Assembly: GCA_003136335.1 (NCBI GenBank)
Contig: PLEA01000469.1
Coordinates: forward strand, 1-5,965
Length of the DNA: 5,965 bases
Source of the DNA: Acidobacteriaceae bacterium
Lineage (GTDB): Bacteria; Acidobacteriota; Terriglobia; Terriglobales; SbA1
Reading direction: 5' to 3'
In this document: in pieces, positions 1-5,073 of the stretch
How the letters are laid out: each line of letters opens with the position of its first letter
How positions within the stretch are numbered: position 1 is the stretch's first letter
Translations under genes and position numbers: made by a program
Notes under the pieces: generated by a model
Databases searched by the model: none
The model's input: only the letters and a program-made list of their open reading frames with translations
Told to the model about the DNA's origin: nothing

Positions 1-611
1 GCGCAGCCGTGGGCCATCAGGTGGCGGGCAGCGAGTTCGCTCATCTTGCCGGCGCCGACGATGAAGACCGTCTTCCCTTCCAGGGTTCCGAAAATCTTTT
101 TGGCGAGTTCGACTGCAACCGAGGCGATCGATACTGAAGAAGATCCGACGGCGGTCTCGGTGCGCACGCGCTTGGCGACGGCGAAGGCGCGGCTGAAGAG
201 CTGGTCGAGTTGTCCTCGAACGGCACCTACGGCGCGCGCCGTGGCATAGGCTTCTTTGACCTGTCCCAGAATCTGGGCTTCGCCAACAACCATCGAATCC
301 AGGCTCGAGGCCACACGGAACAGATGGCGCACCGCGTCTTTCTCGCGGAATTCGTAGAGATGCGCGTCGAGTTCTTCCGGCTTGAGATGAAAGTGATCGT
401 GCAGGAATCCGCGCAGGTCGGCGGTGCCGTTGGTCGTGTGGGTCACCAGCTCGACGCGATTGCAGGTGGAGATGACCATGCCCTCTTCGATCCCGGGATA
501 GGCAGTGAGATCGCGGCAAATATCGGGCAGGCGCGACTCAGGAATAGCCAGGCGCTCGCGCAGTTCGAGCGGGGCGCTCTTGTGATTCACGCCAATGAGC
601 TGGAATCTCAT
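1..611 (-). CDS. hemA: Glutamyl-tRNA reductase, N-terminal part (runs off the window)
   Basis: This enzyme reduces glutamyl-tRNA(Glu) to glutamate-1-semialdehyde with NADPH, the first committed step of C5-pathway tetrapyrrole (haem, sirohaem) synthesis in the cytoplasm. I translated 203 codons from the ATG at 611; the C-terminal half lies beyond position 1. Seen in the sequence: the N-terminal catalytic domain opening GVNHKSAPLELRERL (residues 7-21); the catalytic cysteine Cys50 in STCNRVE; the conserved block RHLFRVASSLDSMVVGEAQI (95-114), continuing LGQVKEA; and the start of the NADPH-binding Rossmann domain with GAGKMSELAARHL (186-198). All expected residues are present, so the gene looks functional. 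Its ATG overlaps the stop of the upstream ccsA-like gene as ATGA, and no strong ribosome binding site precedes it, so translation is probably coupled. The identification is secure; only completeness is unknown. Confidence 0.97.
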   Translation of the reverse strand, partial: MRFQLIGVNHKSAPLELRERLAIPESRLPDICRDLTAYPGIEEGMVISTCNRVELVTHTTNGTADLRGFLHDHFHLKPEELDAHLYEFREKDAVRHLFRVASSLDSMVVGEAQILGQVKEAYATARAVGAVRGQLDQLFSRAFAVAKRVRTETAVGSSSVSIASVAVELAKKIFGTLEGKTVFIVGAGKMSELAARHLMAHGC

Positions 612-1420
612 GAGGCGGCGAACCTGTGGATCGTGGAGAAGTAGTTGGCGGCCCACGCGGCCAGCGCGGCTACGAAGGCGAAAGTCGCAAGGAAGGCGGC
701 GCGGCGTCCGCGCCATCCGGAGTTCCAGCGGGTGAAGACCATGAGCATGTAGACGGCCCACATGAGCACCGACAACAGAATCTTGGGATCAAGAAAATCG
801 AGGTGGCCGTAGGTGGAGATGGCCACCACCGAACCGGTCAGCAGGCCGAGGGTCATGAACGGAAAGCCGAGCAACAGCGAGCGGTAGCCGATCTGGTCAA
901 TCACTTCGAGCGCGGGGAGGAACGAGATCAGGCTGGTGGATTTCTTGGCCTTCAGGCGGCGCTCCTGCAAAAGATAGAGCAGGCTGGCGCCGAAGCTGAC
1001 CAGGAGGGCGGCGTATCCGATGAAGATCAGAAAGATGTGGGCGGCCAGCCATCCTTTGTTGGAGACGTACTGGGTGAGCAACACGGGCTGCTCATCGACG
1101 GCGGCAACGAAGGTGAGAAAAAATACCACGGGAAACACGACCACGCCGGGCGACGTGGTCTGGTAAATCGCATAGATCAGCATAAAGAATGCCATCGACA
1201 GAAAGGCCAGCAGCGATTCCCCGTTGTGCAAGGAGGCCCAGACGACATGGCCCGAAAGAAATAGTTCAGTCAGCGACACGAAGTGGAAGACCAAGCCGAG
1301 GCTGGCCGCATAGAGGGCGATGCGGCTGAACAGATCGCTGGTGCGCGTGAGCGCCACGAAGGCGTAGATCAGGCTGATGAAATAGCAACCCAGCGCAAAA
1401 CGGAGCCAGAGCAGAGACAT
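608..1420 (-). CDS. CcsA/HemX-family cytochrome c assembly membrane protein
   Basis: This 270-residue integral membrane protein has about eight hydrophobic segments (roughly 5-23, 33-55, 66-88, 92-107, 124-151, 181-203, 213-230, 240-260). It belongs to the CcsA/CcmC/HemX superfamily, whose members handle haem at the membrane for cytochrome c maturation or tune HemA level. Family signs are WASLHNGESLLAF (61-73), the histidine segment GWLAAHIFLIFIGYA (123-137), the DPK of the WWD region (211-213) and RWNSGWRGRRAAFLA (231-245). The tryptophan-rich WGxxWxWD core is degenerate here (YGHLDFLDPKI), which fits the HemX branch better than a full CcsA haem-exporting subunit. Candidate haem-ligand histidines are H128, H206 and H265. 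It is followed by hemA with a 4-bp overlap, the order also seen for hemX-hemA in Bacillus. The start has only a weak AAGG upstream. The family is confident; the HemX versus CcsA role is inferred. Confidence 0.88.
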   Translation of the reverse strand: MSLLWLRFALGCYFISLIYAFVALTRTSDLFSRIALYAASLGLVFHFVSLTELFLSGHVVWASLHNGESLLAFLSMAFFMLIYAIYQTTSPGVVVFPVVFFLTFVAAVDEQPVLLTQYVSNKGWLAAHIFLIFIGYAALLVSFGASLLYLLQERRLKAKKSTSLISFLPALEVIDQIGYRSLLLGFPFMTLGLLTGSVVAISTYGHLDFLDPKILLSVLMWAVYMLMVFTRWNSGWRGRRAAFLATFAFVAALAAWAANYFSTIHRFAAS

Positions 1421-1537
1421 AGGCCTTATAAGTTCCGGAATCCCATGAGTTTACCCCAAATTGCAGGATCGGAGCTTGTTCCCTCTATTGCCACGTTCTA
1501 TTTTCTATGCCGCTGGGGGTGGGCAAACACTTAATGG

Positions 1538-1553
1538 CGTGATTAGGATCACA
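1538..1553 (-). promoter_or_regulatory. Putative CRP-family operator upstream of ccsA-hemA
   Basis: On the minus strand the site reads TGTGATCCTAATCACG, which is TGTGA-N6-TCACg and matches 9 of the 10 specified bases of the CRP half-site consensus TGTGA-N6-TCACA. It lies 118 bp before the ccsA-like start codon, within the range of a site acting on a promoter near 1480-1505. Control by a CRP/FNR-family regulator would suit a haem operon, but this is inferred from one palindrome only. Confidence 0.35.
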
Positions 1554-1594
1554 GGCGGAATCTCGGCTCAGTCACAACCGGGACCGGCTCGGCA

Positions 1595-1632
1595 AGCCAA
1601 CCTCGCGGATGAAGCCGCGACTTTAGCTGGCT
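1595..1632. other. Compound hairpin in the ccsA-hemA leader region
   Basis: An inner perfect 6-bp stem TCGCGG/CCGCGA (1603-1608 with 1615-1620, six-base loop) is enclosed by an outer 5-bp stem AGCCA/TGGCT (1595-1599 with 1628-1632). An alternative pairing GGCT/AGCC (1586-1589 with 1595-1598) would compete with the outer stem. I do not recognise a known riboswitch or small RNA. It could be a leader structure, a small RNA or chance in GC-rich DNA. Confidence 0.3.
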
Positions 1633-1759
1633 CGTTGCGGCCCGAGTGAGCTCGTGCCCTTCCCGGTCAGTGACGATCCTATTACGTCGTAGAGGCTAGA
1701 GTGCCGGATTCGCAGCTACGGTCGCAAGATTCGGGAGCTACCCTGGTGGCGGCAGGATG

Positions 1760-1777
1760 CCGGCGCTACGACGCCGG
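1760..1777 (-). terminator. Perfect hairpin just past the DHH gene, possible transcript end
   Basis: CCGGCG and CGCCGG form a perfect 6-bp all-GC stem around a six-base loop, starting 9 bp beyond the DHH gene stop codon. No T-run follows on the minus strand, so it is not a classical Rho-independent terminator. It may mark or protect a 3' end. Confidence 0.2.
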
Positions 1778-1786
1778 GACGGCGCG

Positions 1787-2755
1787 CTACTTCTTGCGGA
1801 TTGCGGCTCGCAGTTCGGCGACGATTTCCTGCGAAGCTTTGACCGCTTCGGCGTGCTGGTTCACGTTGAAAGAGATCGCGCCCACGCGGGCGTGGCCGCC
1901 GCCGCCATAGCGCTCGCAGATGCGGGCCAGGTTTACCTCCGGTTCCTGCGGAGCCCAGGGGTTTGATCCCACTGAAACTTTCACTCGGAAACTACTCTTG
2001 CTGAGGCCTACGCTGTAGACCGATTCCGGGTGCAGGTAATAGGGAATGAATTTGTTGTAGCCTTCGAGATCATGATCAGTGACGTCGAAGAAGATGGTGG
2101 CATCTTTGCACTCGGTGCGCTGCTCGAGGATCCCGATGGAAAGTTCGTGGCGTTTAAGTAACGGCGGAAGCAGCGGGGCCACGAACGGTTCTTCGAGAAT
2201 CTCCGCCAGAGATTTCGTGGCCAGCAGCGGGATCAGGTTGGGGACAAAGCCGTGATCGGGCGCCGATTCGATGACCATGGTCAGTTTCATGGCGGGGGCT
2301 TTCATCTCCACGGCGGTCTTGGCGTCGGCATACAAGGCGCCGTCAATGATGTCGGTCCAGTGCACGAGATCGGCTACGGACGTGGGATCGAAGCCGAAGC
2401 GCTGCTGCGCGACCATGGCGATGAAACTGGTGCAGGACTTGAAATCGGGATCATAGAATTTGCGGTTGCTCTGGTCCTGCTCAAAGTGCTCGGCGTCGGA
2501 GGGCGAGAGGAAGGCGCTCTCGTGATGGTCAAACCACCAGGTGATGTGGGGCGAACTGGAGTATTTGAAGTCGACGATGGCGTTCTCGTCGCCGTTGAAT
2601 TCCTTTTCGTCGAATAGCGCGCCGGCGCGATGGACCAGGCCGGTGAAGACGAAGTCGGCGTCGCCGCGAATGCGCTCGCGATAGAAGCGGGAAAACAACG
2701 CGGCGGAGGAGGCTCCGTCAAAGCATTTGTCGTGGTAGAAGACCCGTACTCGCAA
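1787..2755 (-). CDS. DHH/DHHA1-family phosphoesterase
   Basis: This 322-residue protein belongs to the DHH superfamily, metal-dependent (usually Mn2+) phosphoesterases that include RecJ, oligoribonuclease NrnA and cyclic-dinucleotide hydrolases. Visible motifs are motif I YHDKCFDGASSAALF (7-21), a motif II aspartate in VDF (D62), the signature FDHHES (75-80), a later acidic site HWTDIID (132-138), and a C-terminal DHHA1 substrate-binding domain ending YGGGGHARVGAISF (283-296). Motif I is the HDxCxDG variant rather than HxDxDG. The start is a TTG: an in-frame TAG lies 15 bases upstream, no ATG or GTG lies between, and the first internal Met (114) would remove the active site. A GGGG six bases before the TTG is a weak ribosome binding site. 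No transmembrane, GGDEF or PAS segment is present, so it is a soluble stand-alone enzyme. The substrate (nanoRNA, cyclic dinucleotide or other) cannot be told from sequence. Confidence 0.9.
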   Translation of the reverse strand: MRVRVFYHDKCFDGASSAALFSRFYRERIRGDADFVFTGLVHRAGALFDEKEFNGDENAIVDFKYSSSPHITWWFDHHESAFLSPSDAEHFEQDQSNRKFYDPDFKSCTSFIAMVAQQRFGFDPTSVADLVHWTDIIDGALYADAKTAVEMKAPAMKLTMVIESAPDHGFVPNLIPLLATKSLAEILEEPFVAPLLPPLLKRHELSIGILEQRTECKDATIFFDVTDHDLEGYNKFIPYYLHPESVYSVGLSKSSFRVKVSVGSNPWAPQEPEVNLARICERYGGGGHARVGAISFNVNQHAEAVKASQEIVAELRAAIRKK

Positions 2756-2882
2756 TGAATGCCCCGATCGCTAAGAAATTCCCGTCGGCTGAAAACCACG
2801 GTGATGACGTGGAATTGCGACGTGGGTAAAAGCTAATAGGATTGACAGCTTACAGGAAGAAAGTCAAGGGCGGGAGTTTTGA

Positions 2883-2918
2883 GGTAGTGTCTGAAATGTG
2901 CACATTTCAGACACTACC
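2883..2918. repeat. Perfect 36-bp palindrome
   Basis: The left arm GGTAGTGTCTGAAATGTG (2883-2900) is followed with no spacer by its exact reverse complement (2901-2918). The arms are AT-richer than the surrounding DNA. It could act as an operator for a dimeric regulator, a hairpin at a transcript end or a mobile-element remnant (two inverted ends joined). No family is recognised. Confidence 0.9.
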
Positions 2919-2923
2919 AGTTT

Positions 2924-2937
2924 TGAGTCGCGACTCA
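2924..2937. repeat. Perfect 14-bp palindrome TGAGTCGCGACTCA
   Basis: A spacer-less palindrome lies 5 bp after the 36-bp one. Its length and symmetry suit a dimeric DNA-binding protein, but it also fits a repeat element built with its neighbours. No known operator is recognised. Confidence 0.6.
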
Positions 2938-2962
2938 GGTTGCCGGTTCTGACCGACAGGCT

Positions 2963-3001
2963 GTCGAGCTTCGCTCGACGGACAGCCGAGGGCGGCTGTC
3001 C
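2963..3001. repeat. REP-like pair of hairpins
   Basis: Two adjoining hairpins: GTCGAGC/GCTCGAC (7-bp stem, 2963-2969 with 2973-2979, three-base loop) and GGACAGCCG/CGGCTGTCC (9-bp stem, 2980-2988 with 2993-3001, four-base loop AGGG). The preceding GACAGGCTGTC (2955-2965) can also fold and shares the ACAG/CTGT core. This form, in an intergenic gap, is typical of repetitive extragenic palindromes, but copy number cannot be seen from one window. Confidence 0.5.
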
Positions 3002-3057
3002 CCACATGATGAGGCTCTCGGAACGGAGTTGCAAGAACGTCCGACGACGACGTCCGG

Positions 3058-3082
3058 CAAAACATGCGACGAAGCCCGCATG
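3058..3082 (-). terminator. Likely Rho-independent terminator after the zinc-ribbon DUF4870 gene
   Basis: On the minus strand the stem CATGCG (3077-3082) pairs with CGCATG (3063-3068) around an eight-base loop and is followed directly by TTTT (3059-3062). It begins about 21 bp beyond the stop codon of the gene ending at 3104. The T-run is short, so termination may be partial. Confidence 0.35.
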
Positions 3083-3103
3083 CGCCGGCGCAACGGGCCC
3101 GCG

Positions 3104-3550
3104 CTACATCGCGTTCGCCTGCTTTTCGGCGATATCGCCGATTACGGGCAGCTTGTACATCTGGCCCTGATTCGCCTTCATGAGCAGGACGATCCAGATG
3201 ATGAACCCTCCAAGGCTAACCAGAAGGTGAAGGGGAAAAGTGATCAAGGCGAGGAACGGCATGAACGTGAAGATCGTGAGGCCGATGTGGAGAACAAACA
3301 GGGCCGCGGCGAAAAACAGGCACTGCCACGAGTGGAAGCGGATAAAACGATTCTTGTTGTACGGTTCCATCACCAGGAAAATGATGGCTGGGATGATGGT
3401 GATGTAAGCCAGCATTCCCGCCACGTTGTCCGTCATTCCCCCAACGGTGGCCGTGGTCGAAGCGGGGACGGTTGCACCTCTGCCTGCACACACGGAACAG
3501 GTGGTGGTGCCGTCCGCGATTTGTGCGCCGCACATATTGCAAAAGGCCAT
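3104..3550 (-). CDS. Zinc-ribbon DUF4870 (Tic20-like) membrane protein
   Basis: This 148-residue protein has two parts. Residues 4-21 form a zinc ribbon, CNMCGAQIADGTTTCSVC (Cys 4, 7, 18, 21). After a flexible Ala/Thr-rich linker comes a DUF4870/Tic20-like domain with about three membrane helices (roughly 45-61, 75-98, 100-124) around the signature MEPYNKNRFIRFHSWQC (61-77). The tail reads MYKLPVIGDIAEKQ (131-144). The start at 3550 is chosen over an upstream in-frame ATG at 3607 because AGGAGG lies eight bases before it and it puts the ribbon at the N-terminus as in the neighbours. It is related to the next gene upstream (3686-4216), 135 bp away on the same strand, and may share its transcript. 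The biochemical role of DUF4870 proteins is unknown; Tic20 itself is a chloroplast import-channel component, and that role should not be assumed here. Confidence 0.85.
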   Translation of the reverse strand: MAFCNMCGAQIADGTTTCSVCAGRGATVPASTTATVGGMTDNVAGMLAYITIIPAIIFLVMEPYNKNRFIRFHSWQCLFFAAALFVLHIGLTIFTFMPFLALITFPLHLLVSLGGFIIWIVLLMKANQGQMYKLPVIGDIAEKQANAM

Positions 3551-3558
3551 AGAGGTTT

Positions 3559-3564
3559 CCTCCT
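3559..3564 (-). promoter_or_regulatory. Ribosome binding site AGGAGG fixing the start at 3550
   Basis: A perfect AGGAGG on the minus strand sits eight bases before the ATG at 3550. It excludes the longer reading from 3607, which has no such site. Confidence 0.8.
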
Positions 3565-3685
3565 GGTGTTGTTTGGAATTGAAGGGATGCGGCTCTGCAG
3601 CCTGCACGAGAGCGCTGCCAAGGGACGCTGCGGCAAGGTATCAAAAAGCCCAAGGCAAAGCAATCGACAATTTCGAGCCCCATGG

Positions 3686-4216
3686 CTAGGCCTTCTCAGC
3701 ATGCTGCGCGGCAAAATCGCCGAGCAGCGGGAGTTTGAACATCACTCCCTGGAAGGCCTTGACCACCAGAACCAGCCAGATCGCGACTGCGGCCAGCCCG
3801 GCCACCGTGGAGACCACCAGCACAAGGAGCGGGCCGAGCACGGGAATGATGAAGAGCAGGAGCCCCGCGAGTTTGAGGGCGATCACAACTAGAATTCCGG
3901 CGCCCCAAAGCAAGAGGCACTGGAAGGAATGGAAGCGCACAAAGCGATTCTTGCTATACGGCTCAAGAACGAGGAAAGCGATTGCGGGAATGAATGTGAA
4001 GTAAGCGAGCGCTCCCGCGAGGGGTTCGGAAAGAGCACCGACTTTGCCTCGTGCGCGCGCTTCGGTTTGCATGGGACGGCCGCAACTGGGGCAGAACGCA
4101 GCGGTCTCGGGCATTTGGACGGCGCAGTCCGGGCACGCGGTCAGGCTGACATTCGTCGGATCCATTGTCGGGACCATATCAAAATGGGGGGTGGGGGGCA
4201 AATGGGCAGAATCCAT
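3686..4216 (-). CDS. Zinc-ribbon DUF4870 (Tic20-like) membrane protein, paralogue
   Basis: This 176-residue (longest reading) relative of the gene at 3104-3550 has the same layout. The zinc ribbon is CPDCAVQMPETAAFCPSC (Cys 28, 31, 42, 45). A linker leads to a DUF4870 domain with strongly hydrophobic helices (about 68-84, 100-122, 122-152) and the signature LEPYSKNRFVRFHSFQC (84-100). The C-terminus FKLPLLGDFAAQHAEKA (160-176) matches the paralogue's KLPVIGDIAEKQ. The first helices and the tail are nearly shared, while the middle differs, so the pair arose by an old duplication. The start is uncertain: ATGs at 4216, 4177 and 4165 are all without a clear ribosome binding site, and the 4165 start would give a ribbon ten residues from the N-terminus, more like the paralogue. 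It is transcribed away from the gene at 4308. Function is unknown. Confidence 0.8.
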   Translation of the reverse strand: MDSAHLPPTPHFDMVPTMDPTNVSLTACPDCAVQMPETAAFCPSCGRPMQTEARARGKVGALSEPLAGALAYFTFIPAIAFLVLEPYSKNRFVRFHSFQCLLLWGAGILVVIALKLAGLLLFIIPVLGPLLVLVVSTVAGLAAVAIWLVLVVKAFQGVMFKLPLLGDFAAQHAEKA

Positions 4217-4224
4217 CTAGCGAA

Positions 4225-4253
4225 TTGACGCGGAGCCTCGCGGATAGTATGTT
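4225..4253 (+). promoter_or_regulatory. Probable promoter of the plus-strand operon
   Basis: TTGACG (4225-4230, 5 of 6 to the sigma-70 -35 box), a 17-bp spacer and TATGTT (4248-4253, 4 of 6 to the -10 box) place a start of transcription near 4260, about 48 bp before the ATG at 4308. It lies in the divergent gap, as expected. Confidence 0.5.
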
Positions 4254-4274
4254 TCGTGCAAATTTCAGTTTGAA
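4244..4274 (-). promoter_or_regulatory. Possible promoter of the minus-strand DUF4870 arm
   Basis: On the minus strand TTCAAA (4269-4274) and TACTAT (4244-4249) each match 4 of 6 sigma-70 positions, but the 19-bp spacer is long. It overlaps the forward -10 box, so the two promoters would compete for polymerase if both are real. Confidence 0.25.
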
Positions 4275-4298
4275 CGTAAAATGGCGTTTCGCGCGCCC

Positions 4299-4304
4299 GG
4301 AGGG
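4299..4304 (+). promoter_or_regulatory. Ribosome binding site GGAGGG supporting the start at 4308
   Basis: GGAGGG ends three bases before the ATG at 4308. The spacing is tight, but the upstream in-frame ATG at 4281 has no purine-rich site, and the 4308 start places the zinc ribbon at the N-terminus as in related genes. Confidence 0.6.
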
Positions 4305-4307
4305 TTT

Positions 4308-5042
4308 ATGTCATCGTTCTGTGCAGGTTGCGGGAACAGCATCACTGCCGACGACAAATTCTGCCGGGTCTGCGGGCGCCAACCTTCCACCGGTTCTGCC
4401 GTGACACCGGCAATCAGCGCGCCTGCTCCGCTGGGGAGTTCGGGGACGAGCGGAAAGGCCATTGTCAGCCTGATTTGCGGGCTGTTTTTCTTCGTTCTGC
4501 CGTTTTCGATCGTGGCCGTCATCTTCGGGCATCTTTCTCTGTCGGAGATTCGCAAAAGTGCGGGGCGGCTCAAGGGAGATGGCTTGGCCATTGCGGGCCT
4601 GGTTCTGGGCTACGCAGGGTTGGCGGTACTTCCTGTATTGATCATCGCGGCCATTGCGATCCCGAACCTGCTGCGGGCACGGATGGCGGCTAATGAGTCG
4701 TCGGCTGTGGCGTCGGTGCGGACGTTGCTGGCTGCGGAAGTTAGTTACGCGACACTTCATCCCAGCCAAGGTTACACTTGCTCGCTTTCGGATCTGGCCG
4801 CGGCCGCTTCGATTACCGATCCGCTGGCGACGGGCCAGAAGAACGGATACGTGTTCGAGTTGACAGGTTGCTCGGCGGGAACTGAGGGCGGAGCCAATGT
4901 GAAATATCAGGTGGTGGCGTATCCGTTGAGGGTGAACCAAACGGGTGTGCGCGCCTTTTGCTCGGACGAGTCCGCAGTAACTAAGGTCGATTCCAGCGGC
5001 TCGGCGCGAGCATGCGTGGAGAACGGCATCGCCGTGCAGTGA
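4308..5042 (+). CDS. Zinc-ribbon/DUF4190/pilin-like chimeric membrane protein
   Basis: This 244-residue protein joins three modules. Residues 5-22 are a zinc ribbon (CAGC...CRVC, Cys 5, 8, 19, 22), then a Ser/Pro/Ala linker. Residues about 50-107 match DUF4190: a long hydrophobic stretch AIVSLICGLFFFVLPFSIVA (51-70), the basic turn FGHLSLSEIRKSAGRLKG (73-90), and GLAIAGLVLGYAGL (92-105). The second hydrophobic stretch runs into IIAAIAIPNLLRARMAANES (112-131), the N-terminal helix style of type IV pilins, followed by a pilin-like globular domain with SVRTLLAAEVSYATLHPSQG (136-155) and four cysteines (158, 188, 218, 236) that could form disulfides outside the cytoplasm. The prepilin peptidase site (G-F-x4-E) is absent, so it is not a normal processed pilin. 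It is the first gene of an operon, 31 bp before the CD225 gene. Alternative start: ATG 4281. The domain reading is fairly sure; function is unknown. Confidence 0.85.
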   Translation: MSSFCAGCGNSITADDKFCRVCGRQPSTGSAVTPAISAPAPLGSSGTSGKAIVSLICGLFFFVLPFSIVAVIFGHLSLSEIRKSAGRLKGDGLAIAGLVLGYAGLAVLPVLIIAAIAIPNLLRARMAANESSAVASVRTLLAAEVSYATLHPSQGYTCSLSDLAAAASITDPLATGQKNGYVFELTGCSAGTEGGANVKYQVVAYPLRVNQTGVRAFCSDESAVTKVDSSGSARACVENGIAVQ

Positions 5043-5061
5043 GCTTTCCCGATCCCTTCTC

Positions 5062-5067
5062 AGGAGG
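5062..5067 (+). promoter_or_regulatory. Ribosome binding site AGGAGG of the CD225 gene
   Basis: A perfect AGGAGG lies six bases before the ATG at 5074, in the 31-bp gap after the previous stop, indicating strong translation independent of the upstream gene. Confidence 0.8.
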
Positions 5068-5073
5068 AACCGA

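Larger units (their letters stand above)
1421..1786. other. Intergenic region between the DHH gene and ccsA-like gene
   Basis: No credible gene was found in these 366 bp; the short open frames have no family motif or ribosome binding site. Both flanking genes are on the minus strand, so this is the region downstream of the DHH gene and the leader of the ccsA-hemA operon. It holds a CRP-like palindrome, a compound hairpin and a short perfect hairpin, listed separately. No convincing -35/-10 pair was found. The nearest is minus-strand TTTGCC (about 1522-1527) with an AT-rich GAAAAT (about 1500-1505) at 16 bp. Confidence 0.6.
2756..3103. other. Palindrome-rich intergenic region
   Basis: No credible gene is seen in these 348 bp. 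On the minus strand it runs from the end of the zinc-ribbon DUF4870 gene to the leader of the DHH gene. It contains a probable terminator, REP-like hairpins, a 14-bp and a 36-bp perfect palindrome, and two direct copies of GACGTGG (2806-2812, 2819-2825; 13-bp period). A minus-strand TTGACT (2862-2867) could be a -35 box for the DHH gene, but the only good -10-like hexamer, TATTAG (2833-2838), is 23 bp away, so no promoter is called. Confidence 0.6.

Noticed and set aside
626..1264. Long plus-strand open frame of 212 codons
   Set aside because: It is antisense to the ccsA-like gene, very rich in charged and Gly/Gln residues with no domain, as expected of a GC-rich shadow frame.
2833..2867. Minus-strand promoter TTGACT/TATTAG for the DHH gene
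   Set aside because: The 23-bp spacer is too long for a sigma-70 promoter and no better -10 box lies at 16-18 bp.
2841..2872. Plus-strand promoter from TTGACA at 2842
   Set aside because: The -35 box is perfect, but the hexamer at 17 bp is CAAGGG and there is no plus-strand gene downstream.
2883..3001. CRISPR array
   Set aside because: The repeats are palindromic and nested rather than direct repeats with regular spacers, and no cas gene is present.
3029..3892. Plus-strand open frame of 287 codons
   Set aside because: It is antisense to both DUF4870 genes, which have zinc ribbons and membrane signatures; composition is highly charged and repetitive.
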